From Candidatus Butyricicoccus avistercoris (GTDB lineage: Bacteria; Bacillota; Clostridia; Oscillospirales; Butyricicoccaceae), in the NCBI GenBank assembly GCA_019113005.1, contig DXIE01000049.1, positions 1 to 64,000 of the forward strand: a stretch of 64,000 nucleotides of DNA, read 5' to 3'. Under the pieces are notes generated by a model that saw nothing but the letters and a program-made list of their open reading frames with translations, searched no databases and had not been told where the DNA came from. Positions within the stretch are counted from its first letter, which is position 1. Every line of letters begins with the position of its first letter. The translations under genes were made by a program, and so were the position numbers. This document shows, in pieces, positions 36,388 to 46,592 of the stretch.

Positions 36388-38580
36388 TTAATTTTCTGCG
36401 GTTCTTGTTACATCAAGTACACCTTTTATTTTTTTAAGTCTGTTTATAATATTATCAAGCTGACCTATACCAGAAACATCAACAACCGCAGTAATCATAC
36501 CAAAACCATCATTTAAATCTCTAGCTGAAAGCTCATGAACATTTACATGTGCCTGAGCGAGTAATACTGCCACATCACTAAGCACACCAATACGGCTTTT
36601 AGTTGAAATTTGAAGACCAGTTGAAAATCTATTTTTCTTGTTGTCCAGTGATTCTTCGTCCCACCAGACACGAATCCAACGGTTTTCTTCATCTTTTGCG
36701 TTATTATGGTTTTTAACATTTACACAATCTTTTCTGTGTATGGAAACACCATAACCACGAGTTACAAAACCTATGATATCATCACCAGGGATTGGTGTAC
36801 AGCATCTTGCAAATTTAACTAAACAGTTGTCAATGCCTTCAACCATAACACCAGATTCACTCTTGCTCTTTTTCTTATCATTTTGAGGCTGCTCAAGCTT
36901 ATCTATTTTTTCTTGAGCCTTACGAACCTTCATAACATCGTCTTTGATTTTATTAAGAACCTTTGTTATTGTTATGCCACCATAACCGATAGCCGCATAA
37001 AGTTCGTCCATAGATGAGAAAGTAAACTTTTGCAGAATATTCTTTTGTATTTCCTCATTTTCATAGAAACCATTATACATAAGATTAGCTCTAAGCTCTC
37101 TATCAAGCTCTGCTTTACCCTGCTCAATGTTTTCCTCTCTACATTCCTTTTTAAACCATTGTTTAATTTTATTTCTTGCCTCAGTTGTTTTAACAATTTT
37201 AACCCAGTTTCTTGATGGACCATGTGTTTCCTTAGATGTTAAAATTTCAACAATATCGCCATTTTTAAGCTGTGAATCAATAGGAGCAATTCTACCGTTT
37301 ACCTTTGCACCCACCATACGGTTTCCAACCGCTGAGTGAATAGCATAAGCAAGGTCAATAGGAGTTGCACCCGCTGGCATATTTACAACATCGCCCTTTG
37401 GGGTAAATACAAATACTTCATCTGCAAATAAATCGACTTTAATCGCTTTAATAAAGTCCTCAGCCTCGGTATCTTGTTGAGCCTCTAAAAGCTGACGAAT
37501 CCAAGCAAACGCTTGTTCATTACCCGTTTTATCTAGCCCCTGTTTGTATTTCCAGTGAGCCGCAACACCAAATTCAGCCATTTTGTGCATTTCTTCGGTT
37601 CTGATTTGTATTTCAAATGGAATACCCTCTCTACCAATTACTGTGGTATGCAGTGACTGATAACCATTTGGCTTAGGAGTTGAAATATAATCCTTAAATC
37701 TTCCTGGGATAGGCTTATAAAGGTCATGCACATAGCCTAAAACGTTATAACAGTTTGTAACACTATCGACTATAACACGCACCGCACAAATATCATAGAT
37801 TTCATTTATAGTTTTATGCTGTGCATACATTTTACGATAAATAGAATAAATATGTTTAACTCTTGCCGAAATAGTATTTTCAATTTCTGCTTCCTTGAGT
37901 TTTTCGCTTATACATTCCTTGATATGGTTTAAAAATTCCTCATGTTGGCTTGATTGTTTTTCAAGACCTTCGACAATTTCTTGATAACCGATAGGGTCAA
38001 GACATTTAAGGGATAAATCTTCAAGCTCCCATTTAATACGGCTCATACCCAAACGGTGAGCAATAGGAGCGTAAATTTCCATAGTTTCCAGAGCCTTATC
38101 ACGCTGTTTACGCTCTGGCAAAAACTGAAAAGTTCTAGCATTATGCAGTCTATCAGCGAGTTTTATAAGTATAACTCTGATATCCTTAGCCATAGCAAGA
38201 AACATTTTGCGTAAATCTTCAAATTGCTCTTGCTCTTTTGAGTATCTGAGCATACCAAGTCTTGTTACACCGTCTACAAGCTCTGCAACAGATGTACCGA
38301 ATTTATTCTCAATTTCTTTATAGCCAAATTCGGTATCTTCAATGCAGTCATGGAGTAGCCCTGCACATATGGAGTCGGTATCCAGTCCCATCTCAACTAT
38401 GATTTCTGCAACTGAAACAGGGTGAATAATATACGGTTCACCGTTTTTACGTTTTTGACCTTCATGGGCAGCGTTTGCACACTCATAAGCTGCACGAATT
38501 TTCTTTTCATTTATATTAGGATTTTGTTTTTTAGCTCTTTCTACTAAAAAATCTATTTTAGTTTGAATCGGAGAAGTCAT
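36388..38580 (-). CDS. relA: RelA/SpoT family bifunctional (p)ppGpp synthetase/hydrolase
   Basis: 730 residues with all domains: HD hydrolase (HPVSVAEIIVEMGLD, LLHDCIEDTEFG, IKLADRLHN), synthetase (YSIYRKMYAQHKT, VIVDSVTNCYNVLGYVH, GYQSLHTTVIG), TGS (VFTPKGDVVNMPAGATPIDLAYAIHS), helical and zinc-finger region (NCLVKFARCCTPIPGD) and C-terminal ACT. It makes and degrades the stringent-response alarmone. It lies 28 bases after recJ; apt, often between these genes in other Firmicutes, is absent. Confidence 0.97.
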   Translation of the reverse strand: MTSPIQTKIDFLVERAKKQNPNINEKKIRAAYECANAAHEGQKRKNGEPYIIHPVSVAEIIVEMGLDTDSICAGLLHDCIEDTEFGYKEIENKFGTSVAELVDGVTRLGMLRYSKEQEQFEDLRKMFLAMAKDIRVILIKLADRLHNARTFQFLPERKQRDKALETMEIYAPIAHRLGMSRIKWELEDLSLKCLDPIGYQEIVEGLEKQSSQHEEFLNHIKECISEKLKEAEIENTISARVKHIYSIYRKMYAQHKTINEIYDICAVRVIVDSVTNCYNVLGYVHDLYKPIPGRFKDYISTPKPNGYQSLHTTVIGREGIPFEIQIRTEEMHKMAEFGVAAHWKYKQGLDKTGNEQAFAWIRQLLEAQQDTEAEDFIKAIKVDLFADEVFVFTPKGDVVNMPAGATPIDLAYAIHSAVGNRMVGAKVNGRIAPIDSQLKNGDIVEILTSKETHGPSRNWVKIVKTTEARNKIKQWFKKECREENIEQGKAELDRELRANLMYNGFYENEEIQKNILQKFTFSSMDELYAAIGYGGITITKVLNKIKDDVMKVRKAQEKIDKLEQPQNDKKKSKSESGVMVEGIDNCLVKFARCCTPIPGDDIIGFVTRGYGVSIHRKDCVNVKNHNNAKDEENRWIRVWWDEESLDNKKNRFSTGLQISTKSRIGVLSDVAVLLAQAHVNVHELSARDLNDGFGMITAVVDVSGIGQLDNIINRLKKIKGVLDVTRTAEN

Positions 38581-38608
38581 ATTATTTTCCTCCTTTGTAT
38601 AAAAATTT

Positions 38609-40687
38609 TTATTTGCTCATACTACGCAGAGTGGCAAGCACAACAGACTTTGAAATATCAGCCTTACCTTTAAATGGTTTTAACATAATATTTAAAAGAT
38701 TATCTCTAAAATTATAATCTAATAGCTGACTTTCACTGAAAACATCAAGACAAACAAAAAGCTTACCTATATTTATTTCTCTTTTGCTTTCCCACTGAAT
38801 ACGTCTTGAAAGTGCGTTAGAATGAACTCTCAAAATGCCTTCTTCTGCTCTACTTATTATATGACGCCAAACAGCAACCAAATCAGGTCTATCAGGGTAT
38901 AAAAACTGAGCTTCTTTAGCTGTTAATGCACCATCGGACATATAAGTTCTATAAAGCGACAATAATTTTTCATCAGCTTTAATTTCGCAGTCACTTAGCT
39001 TTACATCTTTTAAAATCATTTGAACCGTTCTATGAGAGCGAAATTCATTTATTTCCAGATTAAAAGCTACATCTACAAAATTGCCTTGTGCAAAACCACA
39101 ACCACCTGCACCAGTGCCAAAAAGCATGGCTGTATATGTAACACCGTCCTTCATAAGAGTAAGTCTTACATGCTTATCACTTGAAATAGGTGTTATCTCC
39201 TCAACATACATATTGTACATTGAAAAAACAGGTTGAGTGTTTTTCATTCCAAAAGGCTCTAATCTTGTAAGAGAATCAACAGCAGCCTCGGTTATATAAT
39301 CTGGCGTTATTTCACAGTCTATATTAACAACTGGCAGTAAATCATCTGGGTTTATATGCTCATTTGCATATTCCTTGATTTCTTTTTTAAACTGCTCTAT
39401 ATTTTCCTGCTTGATTGTAAGACCTGCGGCAAGCTCATGCCCACCGTATTTATCGAGTAAATGCTCACTGTTAGTTAGTGCCTCAAAAAGATTAAATCCG
39501 CTCATAGAGCGACCAGAACCCTTGCCTATACCCTCATCAACAGCTATTAGGATAACTGGGCAAGCGTATCTGTCACAAAGTCTTGATGATACAATACCTA
39601 TTACACCATGATGCCAACCCTCGCCATCAAGCACAATAAGTTTATCTTCTAGCGGGTTATAGTTTTTACGAAGTGATAAAAGTGCTTGGTCTAAAATATC
39701 ATTCTCTGCTGTCTGACGTTGTTTATTTTGCTCACAAAGCAGAGCCGCAAGCTCTTGAGCCTTAACAGGGTCATCTGTTAAAAAAAGCTCGACTGCCTGT
39801 TCAGTATTTCCCATACGACCAGCAGCATTTATTCTTGGTGCAAGTATAAAGCTGATAGTAGATGCTGTAAGTCTTTTGTTTTTTTGTCCAGACTCACGAA
39901 GTAGCATTTCAAGTCCTAAATTTTTGGTGTTTTCCATACATTTAAGACCATGAGCTACAATTATTCTGTTTTCGCCTATTATTGGCATAACGTCGGCAAC
40001 AGTGCCAAGGGAAACCAAATCCGAATATTTTTCAACTATCTCAGCTAGATTTTCTGCACCTTCCATAGCACAAATTAGCTTAAATGCCACACCAACGCCT
40101 GCAAGCTCATCAAAAGGATAATCACAATCACTTCTTCTAGGGTTTACAACAGCGGTTGCAACTGGGAGTTGTTCTCTACATTCGTGATGGTCAGTAACAA
40201 TAACACGCATACCAAGCTCAGTAGCATGCTTTATTTCCTCTAAAGCAGTAACTCCAGAGTCAACTGTAACAATGGTTCTAACACCTTGACTGTAAAGTGT
40301 ATCCATAGCAGAACAAGAAAGACCATAGCCTTCACTTAATCTGTTTGGAATATAATAATCAGCATTTGCACCTTTGCTTTTTAAATATCGCAAAAGAACA
40401 CATGTCGAAGTTATACCGTCTACGTCATAATCGCCAAAAACTATTATTTTTTCATTTTTTTCTATTGCATCTTTGAGAGCCTTAACTGCTAAGTCCATAT
40501 CTTTAAGCAGCATTGGGTCATATAAATGCTCTAAATCTGTTGCAAGAAAGGTTTCGGCTTTTTCTTTAGTGTCCACACCTCTTGCACAAAGCACCGCAGC
40601 TGCCAGCGGAGAAAATCCACAGGCTGTGGAAAGAGAGCGAGCCTTTTGTAAATCTGGCGTCGCAGTCAACCATTTTTTGATTTTCAT
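38609..40687 (-). CDS. recJ: RecJ single-stranded-DNA exonuclease
   Basis: 692 residues. DHH-family motifs are complete: IIVFGDYDVDGITSTC near residue 80, TVDSGVTA, VTDHHEC and NPRRSDCDYPFDELAGVGVAFKL. The DHHA1 part has GWHHGVIGIVSSRL and GSGRSMSGFNLFEAL, followed by an OB-fold-like domain and a C-terminal extension. It acts in recombination and base-excision repair. First gene of the recJ-relA-dtd-MBL-hemZ series. Confidence 0.96.
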   Translation of the reverse strand: MKIKKWLTATPDLQKARSLSTACGFSPLAAAVLCARGVDTKEKAETFLATDLEHLYDPMLLKDMDLAVKALKDAIEKNEKIIVFGDYDVDGITSTCVLLRYLKSKGANADYYIPNRLSEGYGLSCSAMDTLYSQGVRTIVTVDSGVTALEEIKHATELGMRVIVTDHHECREQLPVATAVVNPRRSDCDYPFDELAGVGVAFKLICAMEGAENLAEIVEKYSDLVSLGTVADVMPIIGENRIIVAHGLKCMENTKNLGLEMLLRESGQKNKRLTASTISFILAPRINAAGRMGNTEQAVELFLTDDPVKAQELAALLCEQNKQRQTAENDILDQALLSLRKNYNPLEDKLIVLDGEGWHHGVIGIVSSRLCDRYACPVILIAVDEGIGKGSGRSMSGFNLFEALTNSEHLLDKYGGHELAAGLTIKQENIEQFKKEIKEYANEHINPDDLLPVVNIDCEITPDYITEAAVDSLTRLEPFGMKNTQPVFSMYNMYVEEITPISSDKHVRLTLMKDGVTYTAMLFGTGAGGCGFAQGNFVDVAFNLEINEFRSHRTVQMILKDVKLSDCEIKADEKLLSLYRTYMSDGALTAKEAQFLYPDRPDLVAVWRHIISRAEEGILRVHSNALSRRIQWESKREINIGKLFVCLDVFSESQLLDYNFRDNLLNIMLKPFKGKADISKSVVLATLRSMSK

Positions 40688-40861
40688 GTTTGCCCCTTCT
40701 CAGACCATAATAAAACTTATGTCTGGTATTTATAATTGTACACATTATAACAAATTTTCGTACGAATAACAACCACTTTGACCACGTTGCATGCTAAAAT
40801 ATGGCAAAAATACAAAAGTACAGCACTTTTACATGCTATACTTAATGGTTTTTTATTTAGT

Positions 40862-41461
40862 TTAAAATAAAGTATAGCAAACAGACATAATGACAGGTAC
40901 AGCAGCCGAGCAAATAACACCATTTAGAACAGAAAAAACAACCGTTTTTTCATCTGTATAGCGTATCATCATCGGAAGTGTTGTGTCCTCACTTGTAGCA
41001 CCAGCAGGAGCTATACAAGTATAATAGTTTAATTTAATTGCAATCACAGGAATTACAAAAAATGAGATTATTTCACGCATTAAATTGCTTAAAAAAGCAA
41101 TACTTCCGTATTCTGCACCCGATAAATTACCTATTGCAACACCAGTTAAGCTATACCAACCAAGTCCGCCAGAAATTGCAAGACTTTCTCTCATTGGTTC
41201 ATTTAAAACAAAACTGCATATCACTCCGCCTATAATAGAGCCTATTATAATTCCTGTTGGTATAAGTAGCAGTTTTAAATGATATTTTTTCATTTGTTCC
41301 ACAATGCTTTCATGAAGTCCAACACTTATACCCACCAAAACCATTGTTAAATATAAAATATAATCTGTATGGCTTGCAAGATAATCTAAAACAGCAAATT
41401 CCTGTCCGGAAAGTCCGTAAAGTGTGCCTAAAACAAGTGCAATAACCGCTAAAATTACCAA
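40862..41461 (-). CDS. LysO-type lysine exporter, C-terminal component
   Basis: 199 residues with about six hydrophobic helices. SGGLGWYSLTGVAIGNLSGAEYGSIAFLSNLMREI and the loop APAGATSEDTTLPMMIRYT are typical of the C-terminal DUF340 half of LysO. In Escherichia coli one protein carries both halves; here the N-terminal half is the preceding gene. The start is TTG immediately after the upstream TAA, with AAGGAGG 8 bases before it, so the split is genuine and not a frameshift. It should export lysine or a related amine. Confidence 0.88.
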   Translation of the reverse strand: MVILAVIALVLGTLYGLSGQEFAVLDYLASHTDYILYLTMVLVGISVGLHESIVEQMKKYHLKLLLIPTGIIIGSIIGGVICSFVLNEPMRESLAISGGLGWYSLTGVAIGNLSGAEYGSIAFLSNLMREIISFFVIPVIAIKLNYYTCIAPAGATSEDTTLPMMIRYTDEKTVVFSVLNGVICSAAVPVIMSVCYTLF

Positions 41462-41743
41462 TTATTTGTCCTCCTTTTTATCTTTATCAAAAAATCTTTC
41501 TGTTAAGAAATACACAATAACCGTGCTTAAAATTGTCGGTATAAGACAAAAAACAAGACTTTTAAATCCTAAACTTGAAAGCTCATCTATTAAATTTTCA
41601 CGTCTGCCAAGCATTACTCCCATAGAGAAGATAAGCAGCATTGTCATAACAACTTGCATTTTTTCGTTTAGCTTTTTTAGTTTCTTTGGAAAACAAAATC
41701 GACCAATTAACACACCAATAAGCATAAAAATTAAAATTTCCAT
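41462..41743 (-). CDS. LysO-type lysine exporter, N-terminal component
   Basis: 93 residues from ATG 41743 (GGGGG upstream; the track's GTG is four codons earlier). Three hydrophobic segments: MEILIFMLIGVLIGRFCF, MTMLLIFSMGVMLG and LVFCLIPTILSTVIVYFL, matching the first half of LysO. It ends at the base before the next gene's TTG start. The two products presumably form one transporter. Confidence 0.83.
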   Translation of the reverse strand: MEILIFMLIGVLIGRFCFPKKLKKLNEKMQVVMTMLLIFSMGVMLGRRENLIDELSSLGFKSLVFCLIPTILSTVIVYFLTERFFDKDKKEDK

Positions 41744-41752
41744 TAAAACCCC

Positions 41753-41793
41753 CACAAATAAAAAATCCGCAAAGCTTTAACCCTCTGCGGATT
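41753..41793 (-). terminator. Terminator of rpe
   Basis: Stem aatccgca/tgcggatt on the minus strand with a 14-base loop and T run. It lies between rpe and the lysO-type pair, so readthrough would be needed for co-transcription. Confidence 0.78.
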
Positions 41794-41800
41794 ATTTCTT

Positions 41801-42484
41801 TTACTTTATCCAATCAGCTTTTTCTATGCCTTTTTCGAAAACCTCATAAAATGCCTTTACATTTTTCTGAATATCACCTTCAAAAACGGCTGAACCTGCA
41901 ACAATTACATCTGCACCCGCTGCCACAATATCAGCAGTATTGTTTATTTTAGCACCGCCATCAATTTCAAGTTCACAGTTATAGTTGTTTTCATTTATAA
42001 CTTTTCTTACATATTTAATTCTGTCAATACTTTCTGGAATAAAGCCTTGACCGCCGAACCCTGGTTCAACAGTCATAAGAAGCACCATATCACAATATGG
42101 CAGAAGTGGTAACAACACTTCAACAGGTGTTTTTGGCTTAATTACACAAGCGGCTTTTATACATGCATTTTTTATTCTTTTAATCTGCTCTAATGTATCA
42201 CCATTTGCTTCATAATGCACAGTTAAAATATCTGCACCCGCTTTAATAAAATCATCAATATACTGGTCTGGGTTAGAAATCATAAGATGCACGTCTAATA
42301 CCGCATTCGTTGCAGCTCTAAGCGATTTTAAAACAGGTGCACCAAGTGAAATATTAGGCACAAAATGACCGTCCATAACATCTACATGTATATATTCAGC
42401 ACCTGCATCGGTTGCAAGTTTTACATCTCTTGCAAGGTTTGCAAAATCTGCCGATAAAATAGATGGGCAAAGTTTAATTTTCAT
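41801..42484 (-). CDS. rpe: Ribulose-phosphate 3-epimerase
   Basis: 227 residues from ATG 42484 (GAGGA upstream); the ORF track adds eight non-family residues. TIM-barrel signature: LCPSILSADFANL, YIHVDVMDGHFVPNISLG, DVHLMISNPDQYI, MTVEPGFGGQGFIPE and EIDGGAKINN. It interconverts ribulose-5-phosphate and xylulose-5-phosphate in the pentose phosphate pathway. Confidence 0.97.
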   Translation of the reverse strand: MKIKLCPSILSADFANLARDVKLATDAGAEYIHVDVMDGHFVPNISLGAPVLKSLRAATNAVLDVHLMISNPDQYIDDFIKAGADILTVHYEANGDTLEQIKRIKNACIKAACVIKPKTPVEVLLPLLPYCDMVLLMTVEPGFGGQGFIPESIDRIKYVRKVINENNYNCELEIDGGAKINNTADIVAAGADVIVAGSAVFEGDIQKNVKAFYEVFEKGIEKADWIK

Positions 42485-42570
42485 AGTATCGTTTTCCTCT
42501 CCACACATTAACCTTTTTATGTATTATAGCATAATATATTTTACAAGCAAATATTTGCTTTTTATATATA

Positions 42571-42604
42571 GGGCAGACGATAAAAATATGCATATTGTCT
42601 GCCC
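42571..42604. other. Hairpin in the rpe-purL divergent region
   Basis: gggcagac/gtctgccc (extended to 12 pairs with one G-U) around a 10-base AT loop. Lacks a T run on either side, so it is not a clear terminator; could be an operator or a 5' mRNA structure of rpe. Confidence 0.5.
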
Positions 42605-42665
42605 CCTTTGATTAAATTATACACGAGTGGGCTGGAATTTCAATGCGGTTTTGTCAATTTATCGC

Positions 42666-42694
42666 TTGATTGAAAGTTTACAATGCTGTATGAT
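42666..42694 (+). promoter_or_regulatory. Promoter of purL
   Basis: TTGATT, 17-base spacer, TATGAT, about 100 bases before the purL start. Confidence 0.55.
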
Positions 42695-42793
42695 ATTATT
42701 GTTAGAAAAATGATGGTCTAAGGCGAAAAAACAATGTTTTACCCGATTTTTATTGTCTATTCGACCAAATTCAGAACGATAAAGGAGTTCACC

Positions 42794-45700
42794 ATGGCAG
42801 TATACCGTTGTTATTCTGAGAAGCGTCCAACCTTTGATGTAGAGGCTAAAGGACTATTCGATACACTTGTTAACCAGTTAGAGATTAAAAACTTAACTGG
42901 TGTACGTTATCTTTGCAGATATGATATAGAAGGCGTATCTGATGAAATTTATGAAAAAGCAAAACATATTGTTTTTTCCGAGCCTATGGCAGATGTATGC
43001 TATGACGAATCCTTCCCACAATCTAAGGGCGATTACTCTATTTTGGCAGTAGAGCCACTTCCAGGACAATTTGACCAACGTGCAGACTCTTGTGCACAAT
43101 GTGTTCAGCTACTTACTGGCGAAAACCGTCCTAATGTTTCAGCAGCTAAGATTTATGTGCTTGAAGGCAAGCTAACAGGCGAGGAAATGAATAAGGTTCG
43201 CTCTTACCTTATTAACCCTGTTGAAGCAAGTGAAGCTTCTATGGACAAGCCAGAAACACTCAAGGCAGTTTATGAAATTCCAACCGAAGTTGATACTATT
43301 AATGGTTTCATTTCAATGGACGAAAATGCACTTTCTGAAATGCTGTCTAATTTAGGTCTTGCAATGGACTTAGATGACCTTAAATTCCTGCAAAATTACT
43401 TTGCAAATGAGGAAAAACGCAATCCAACAATCACTGAAGTTCGTATGGTTGATACTTATTGGTCTGACCACTGCCGTCATACAACTTTCTTAACCGAAAT
43501 TGACAACACAGTAATTGATGACCCAATGGTTCAGGCTGCATTTGACCGTTATCTTGCAGCTAGAGTTGAGGTTTACGGCGAAGAAAAGGCTGCAAAACGT
43601 CCTGTAACCCTTATGGACATTGCTACCGCTGCCGCAAAGGTGCTGAAAAAGCGTGGCTACTTAAAGAACATTGATGAATCCGAGGAAATCAACGCTTGTT
43701 CTATTAAAATCAAGGTTAAAGTAAATGATGCAGATGGCTCTGAGCGTCTTGAAGATTGGCTTTTAATGTTTAAAAACGAAACACATAACCACCCAACCGA
43801 AATCGAGCCATTTGGTGGTGCTGCTACCTGTCTTGGCGGTGCTATTCGTGACCCTCTTTCTGGTCGCTCATATGTATATCAGGCTATGCGTGTAACTGGT
43901 GCTGGTGACCCAACTGTTCCTCTGTCTGAAACTTTACCTCACAAGTTGCCTCAGCGTAAGCTATGTACAACTGCTGCTGCGGGTTATGCATCTTATGGTA
44001 ACCAGATTGGTCTTGCTACTGGTCTTGTACATGAAATCTATCACCCAGGATATGTTGCAAAACGTATGGAAATTGGTGCTGTTGTAGGTGCTGCTCCTGC
44101 TGAAAATGTAATTCGTGAAGTTCCAGAAGCTGGCGATATTGTTATCTTACTCGGTGGCAAGACTGGTCGTGATGGCTGTGGCGGTGCTACTGGTTCTTCC
44201 AAAAAGCACACAGAAACTTCTCTTGAGACATGTGGTGCAGAAGTTCAAAAGGGTAATCCACCAGAAGAACGCAAAATTCAGCGTTTGTTTAGAAATTCCG
44301 AAGTTACAAAGATGATTCGCCGCTGTAATGACTTTGGTGCGGGCGGTGTATCTGTTGCTATCGGTGAGCTTGCAGATGGTCTTGACATCGACCTAAATGC
44401 TGTACCTAAAAAGTATGATGGTCTTGATGGTACAGAGCTTGCAATCTCCGAATCTCAGGAACGTATGGCTGTTGTTGTTCATGCCGAGGACGCTGACCGC
44501 TTTATCTCCGAGGCTGCAAAGGAAAATATTGAAGCTGTGAAGGTTGCTGTTGTAACTGATACAAATCGTCTGCGTATGAAGTGGAACGGCAAATATATCG
44601 CTGATGTTTCCCGTGATTTCTTAAATACAAATGGCTGTGCAAAGCATGTTGATGCACATATTGACGCTATGCCTGCACCATATATCGAAAGAACTCCAGA
44701 TGGTGAAACTGTTAAACAAAAGCTATTAAATCATGCATCTTCACTAAATATCTGTCTTGAACGTGGTCTTGTAGAGCGTTTTGACGGTTCAATCGGTGCA
44801 AGCTCTGTATTTATGCCATTTGGTGGTAAAAATCAGCTTACACCTGCACAGGTTATGGCTGCTACTCTGCCAGTACAAAGCGGACAGGCTGCAACTGCAT
44901 CTGTTATGGCTTTTGGCTTTGACCCTTATTACACAGAGCAAAATCCATTCTTAGGTGCATCTGCCGCTGTTATTGAGTCTGTTGCAAAGCTTGTTGCAGC
45001 TGGCTGTAAATATGAAGATGCTTACTTAACATTCCAAGAGTATTTCGAGCGTCTTAGCAAAGACCCTAAGCGTTTCGGCAAACCACTTTCTGCACTCTTA
45101 GGTGCTTATACCGCACAGGAAGAACTGTGTTTAGGTGCAATCGGCGGTAAGGACTCTATGTCTGGTTCATTTGATGATATGGACGTTCCTCCAACACTTG
45201 TTTCCTTTGCTATCGTTCCACATGATGCAGATAAGCTTATCTCCCCTGAGTTTAAGGCTGCTGGTCATTATGTATATCTGCTTGACGCTGCATATAATGA
45301 AGATGGTTCACCAGATTATGAAGCTATTAAATCCACTTGGGAAGATGCTTACCGCATGATTTCCGATGGTACTGCTGTTTCTGCTTGGGCATTATCCACA
45401 GGCGGCGTTGCAGAAGGTATTTGCAAAATGGCAATCGGTAATGACATCGGCTTTGAATTTGATGGTTCTTTCCCTGTCGATGCATTATTCTTAAAGAATT
45501 TCGGTGGTATTTTAATCGAAACTACAACCGAACTTGCTCATGCTTGGAAGGTTGGTCAAACAGTAGAGGCTCAGACTATCTCCATTTGTGGCGAGCAAAT
45601 TACACTTGATGAGCTTAAAAATGCATTTGAAGGTCGTCTTGAGAGCGTATTCCCTACAAAGGCTGCTGCACATGATGATAAATTACAGACTATTTCTTAC

Positions 45701-46540
45701 ACCGAGCGTAATATCTCTGCACCAGCTGTTAAAAATGCAAAACCTCTTGCTGTTATTCCTGTATTTCCAGGTACAAACTGCGAATATGACACTGTAAAGG
45801 CTGTTGAAACCGCTGGCGGTAAGGCTGAAATTGTAGTTGTTCGCAACTTCTCTGCTGATGCACTTGCTGAGTCTGCTGAACAACTGAAAAATGCTATCTC
45901 TAATGCTCAAATGATGATTTTACCAGGTGGTTTCTCTGGTGGTGATGAGCCAGACGGTTCTGGTAAGTTTATCGCATCTTTCCTAAGAAATCCAGAACTC
46001 AAGGAAGAAATTCACAACTTACTGCATAAGCGTGATGGCTTAATGCTTGGTATTTGTAATGGTTTCCAAGCACTTATTAAGCTTGGTCTAGTGCCTTACG
46101 GTGAAATTCGTGACCAAATGACCGAAAACGACCCAACTTTAACATTTAACTTAATTGGTCGTCACCAGTCCTCTTATGTTACAACTCGTATTGCATCTGT
46201 AAAGAGCCCTTGGCTGTCATGCTGTGAGGTTGGCGATTTACATTCTATTGCAATCTCTCATGGTGAAGGTCGTTTTGTAGCACCTCAAAATGTTATTGAC
46301 TCGCTTATTGCAAATGGTCAAGTTGCATTCCAATACACTGACCTTAACGGCAATCCATCTATGGATATTGCTTATAACCCTAACGGTTCTATGTGTGCAA
46401 TCGAAGGTATTACCTCACCAGATGGTCGCGTACTTGGTAAAATGGGTCACACAGAGCGTTACACACCTTATGTTGGTCGTAATATTTATGGTAACAAATA
46501 TCAGCCTCTATTTGAAAGTGGCGTAAAATACTTTAAATAA
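42794..46540 (+). CDS. purL: Phosphoribosylformylglycinamidine synthase, single-chain form with glutaminase domain
   Basis: 1248 residues from ATG 42794, preceded by AAAGGAG; the track start 60 bases earlier is not supported. The synthase part carries YWSDHCRHTTF, FKNETHNHPTEIEPFGGAATCLGGAIRD and CNDFGAGGVSVAIGELADG. The C-terminal 250 residues are a class I glutaminase: VFPGTNCEYDT, PGGFSGGDEPDG, GICNGFQALIKLG with the nucleophile Cys, and ISHGEGRF. It performs the fourth step of purine synthesis. It is monocistronic, with no other pur genes near. Confidence 0.97.
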   Translation: MAVYRCYSEKRPTFDVEAKGLFDTLVNQLEIKNLTGVRYLCRYDIEGVSDEIYEKAKHIVFSEPMADVCYDESFPQSKGDYSILAVEPLPGQFDQRADSCAQCVQLLTGENRPNVSAAKIYVLEGKLTGEEMNKVRSYLINPVEASEASMDKPETLKAVYEIPTEVDTINGFISMDENALSEMLSNLGLAMDLDDLKFLQNYFANEEKRNPTITEVRMVDTYWSDHCRHTTFLTEIDNTVIDDPMVQAAFDRYLAARVEVYGEEKAAKRPVTLMDIATAAAKVLKKRGYLKNIDESEEINACSIKIKVKVNDADGSERLEDWLLMFKNETHNHPTEIEPFGGAATCLGGAIRDPLSGRSYVYQAMRVTGAGDPTVPLSETLPHKLPQRKLCTTAAAGYASYGNQIGLATGLVHEIYHPGYVAKRMEIGAVVGAAPAENVIREVPEAGDIVILLGGKTGRDGCGGATGSSKKHTETSLETCGAEVQKGNPPEERKIQRLFRNSEVTKMIRRCNDFGAGGVSVAIGELADGLDIDLNAVPKKYDGLDGTELAISESQERMAVVVHAEDADRFISEAAKENIEAVKVAVVTDTNRLRMKWNGKYIADVSRDFLNTNGCAKHVDAHIDAMPAPYIERTPDGETVKQKLLNHASSLNICLERGLVERFDGSIGASSVFMPFGGKNQLTPAQVMAATLPVQSGQAATASVMAFGFDPYYTEQNPFLGASAAVIESVAKLVAAGCKYEDAYLTFQEYFERLSKDPKRFGKPLSALLGAYTAQEELCLGAIGGKDSMSGSFDDMDVPPTLVSFAIVPHDADKLISPEFKAAGHYVYLLDAAYNEDGSPDYEAIKSTWEDAYRMISDGTAVSAWALSTGGVAEGICKMAIGNDIGFEFDGSFPVDALFLKNFGGILIETTTELAHAWKVGQTVEAQTISICGEQITLDELKNAFEGRLESVFPTKAAAHDDKLQTISYTERNISAPAVKNAKPLAVIPVFPGTNCEYDTVKAVETAGGKAEIVVVRNFSADALAESAEQLKNAISNAQMMILPGGFSGGDEPDGSGKFIASFLRNPELKEEIHNLLHKRDGLMLGICNGFQALIKLGLVPYGEIRDQMTENDPTLTFNLIGRHQSSYVTTRIASVKSPWLSCCEVGDLHSIAISHGEGRFVAPQNVIDSLIANGQVAFQYTDLNGNPSMDIAYNPNGSMCAIEGITSPDGRVLGKMGHTERYTPYVGRNIYGNKYQPLFESGVKYFK

Positions 46541-46545
46541 TCAAA

Positions 46546-46578
46546 AAAGATGCAGTATTACGCTGCATCTTTTTCTTT
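46546..46578 (+). terminator. Terminator of purL
   Basis: Ten-base stem aaagatgcag/ctgcatcttt, 7-base loop, T run. Confidence 0.92.
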
Positions 46579-46592
46579 TTAGGAGAATCTAT

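Noticed and set aside
42605-42793. Purine riboswitch or PurR box before purL
   Set aside because: No conserved purine riboswitch core and no convincing paired PurBox could be read.
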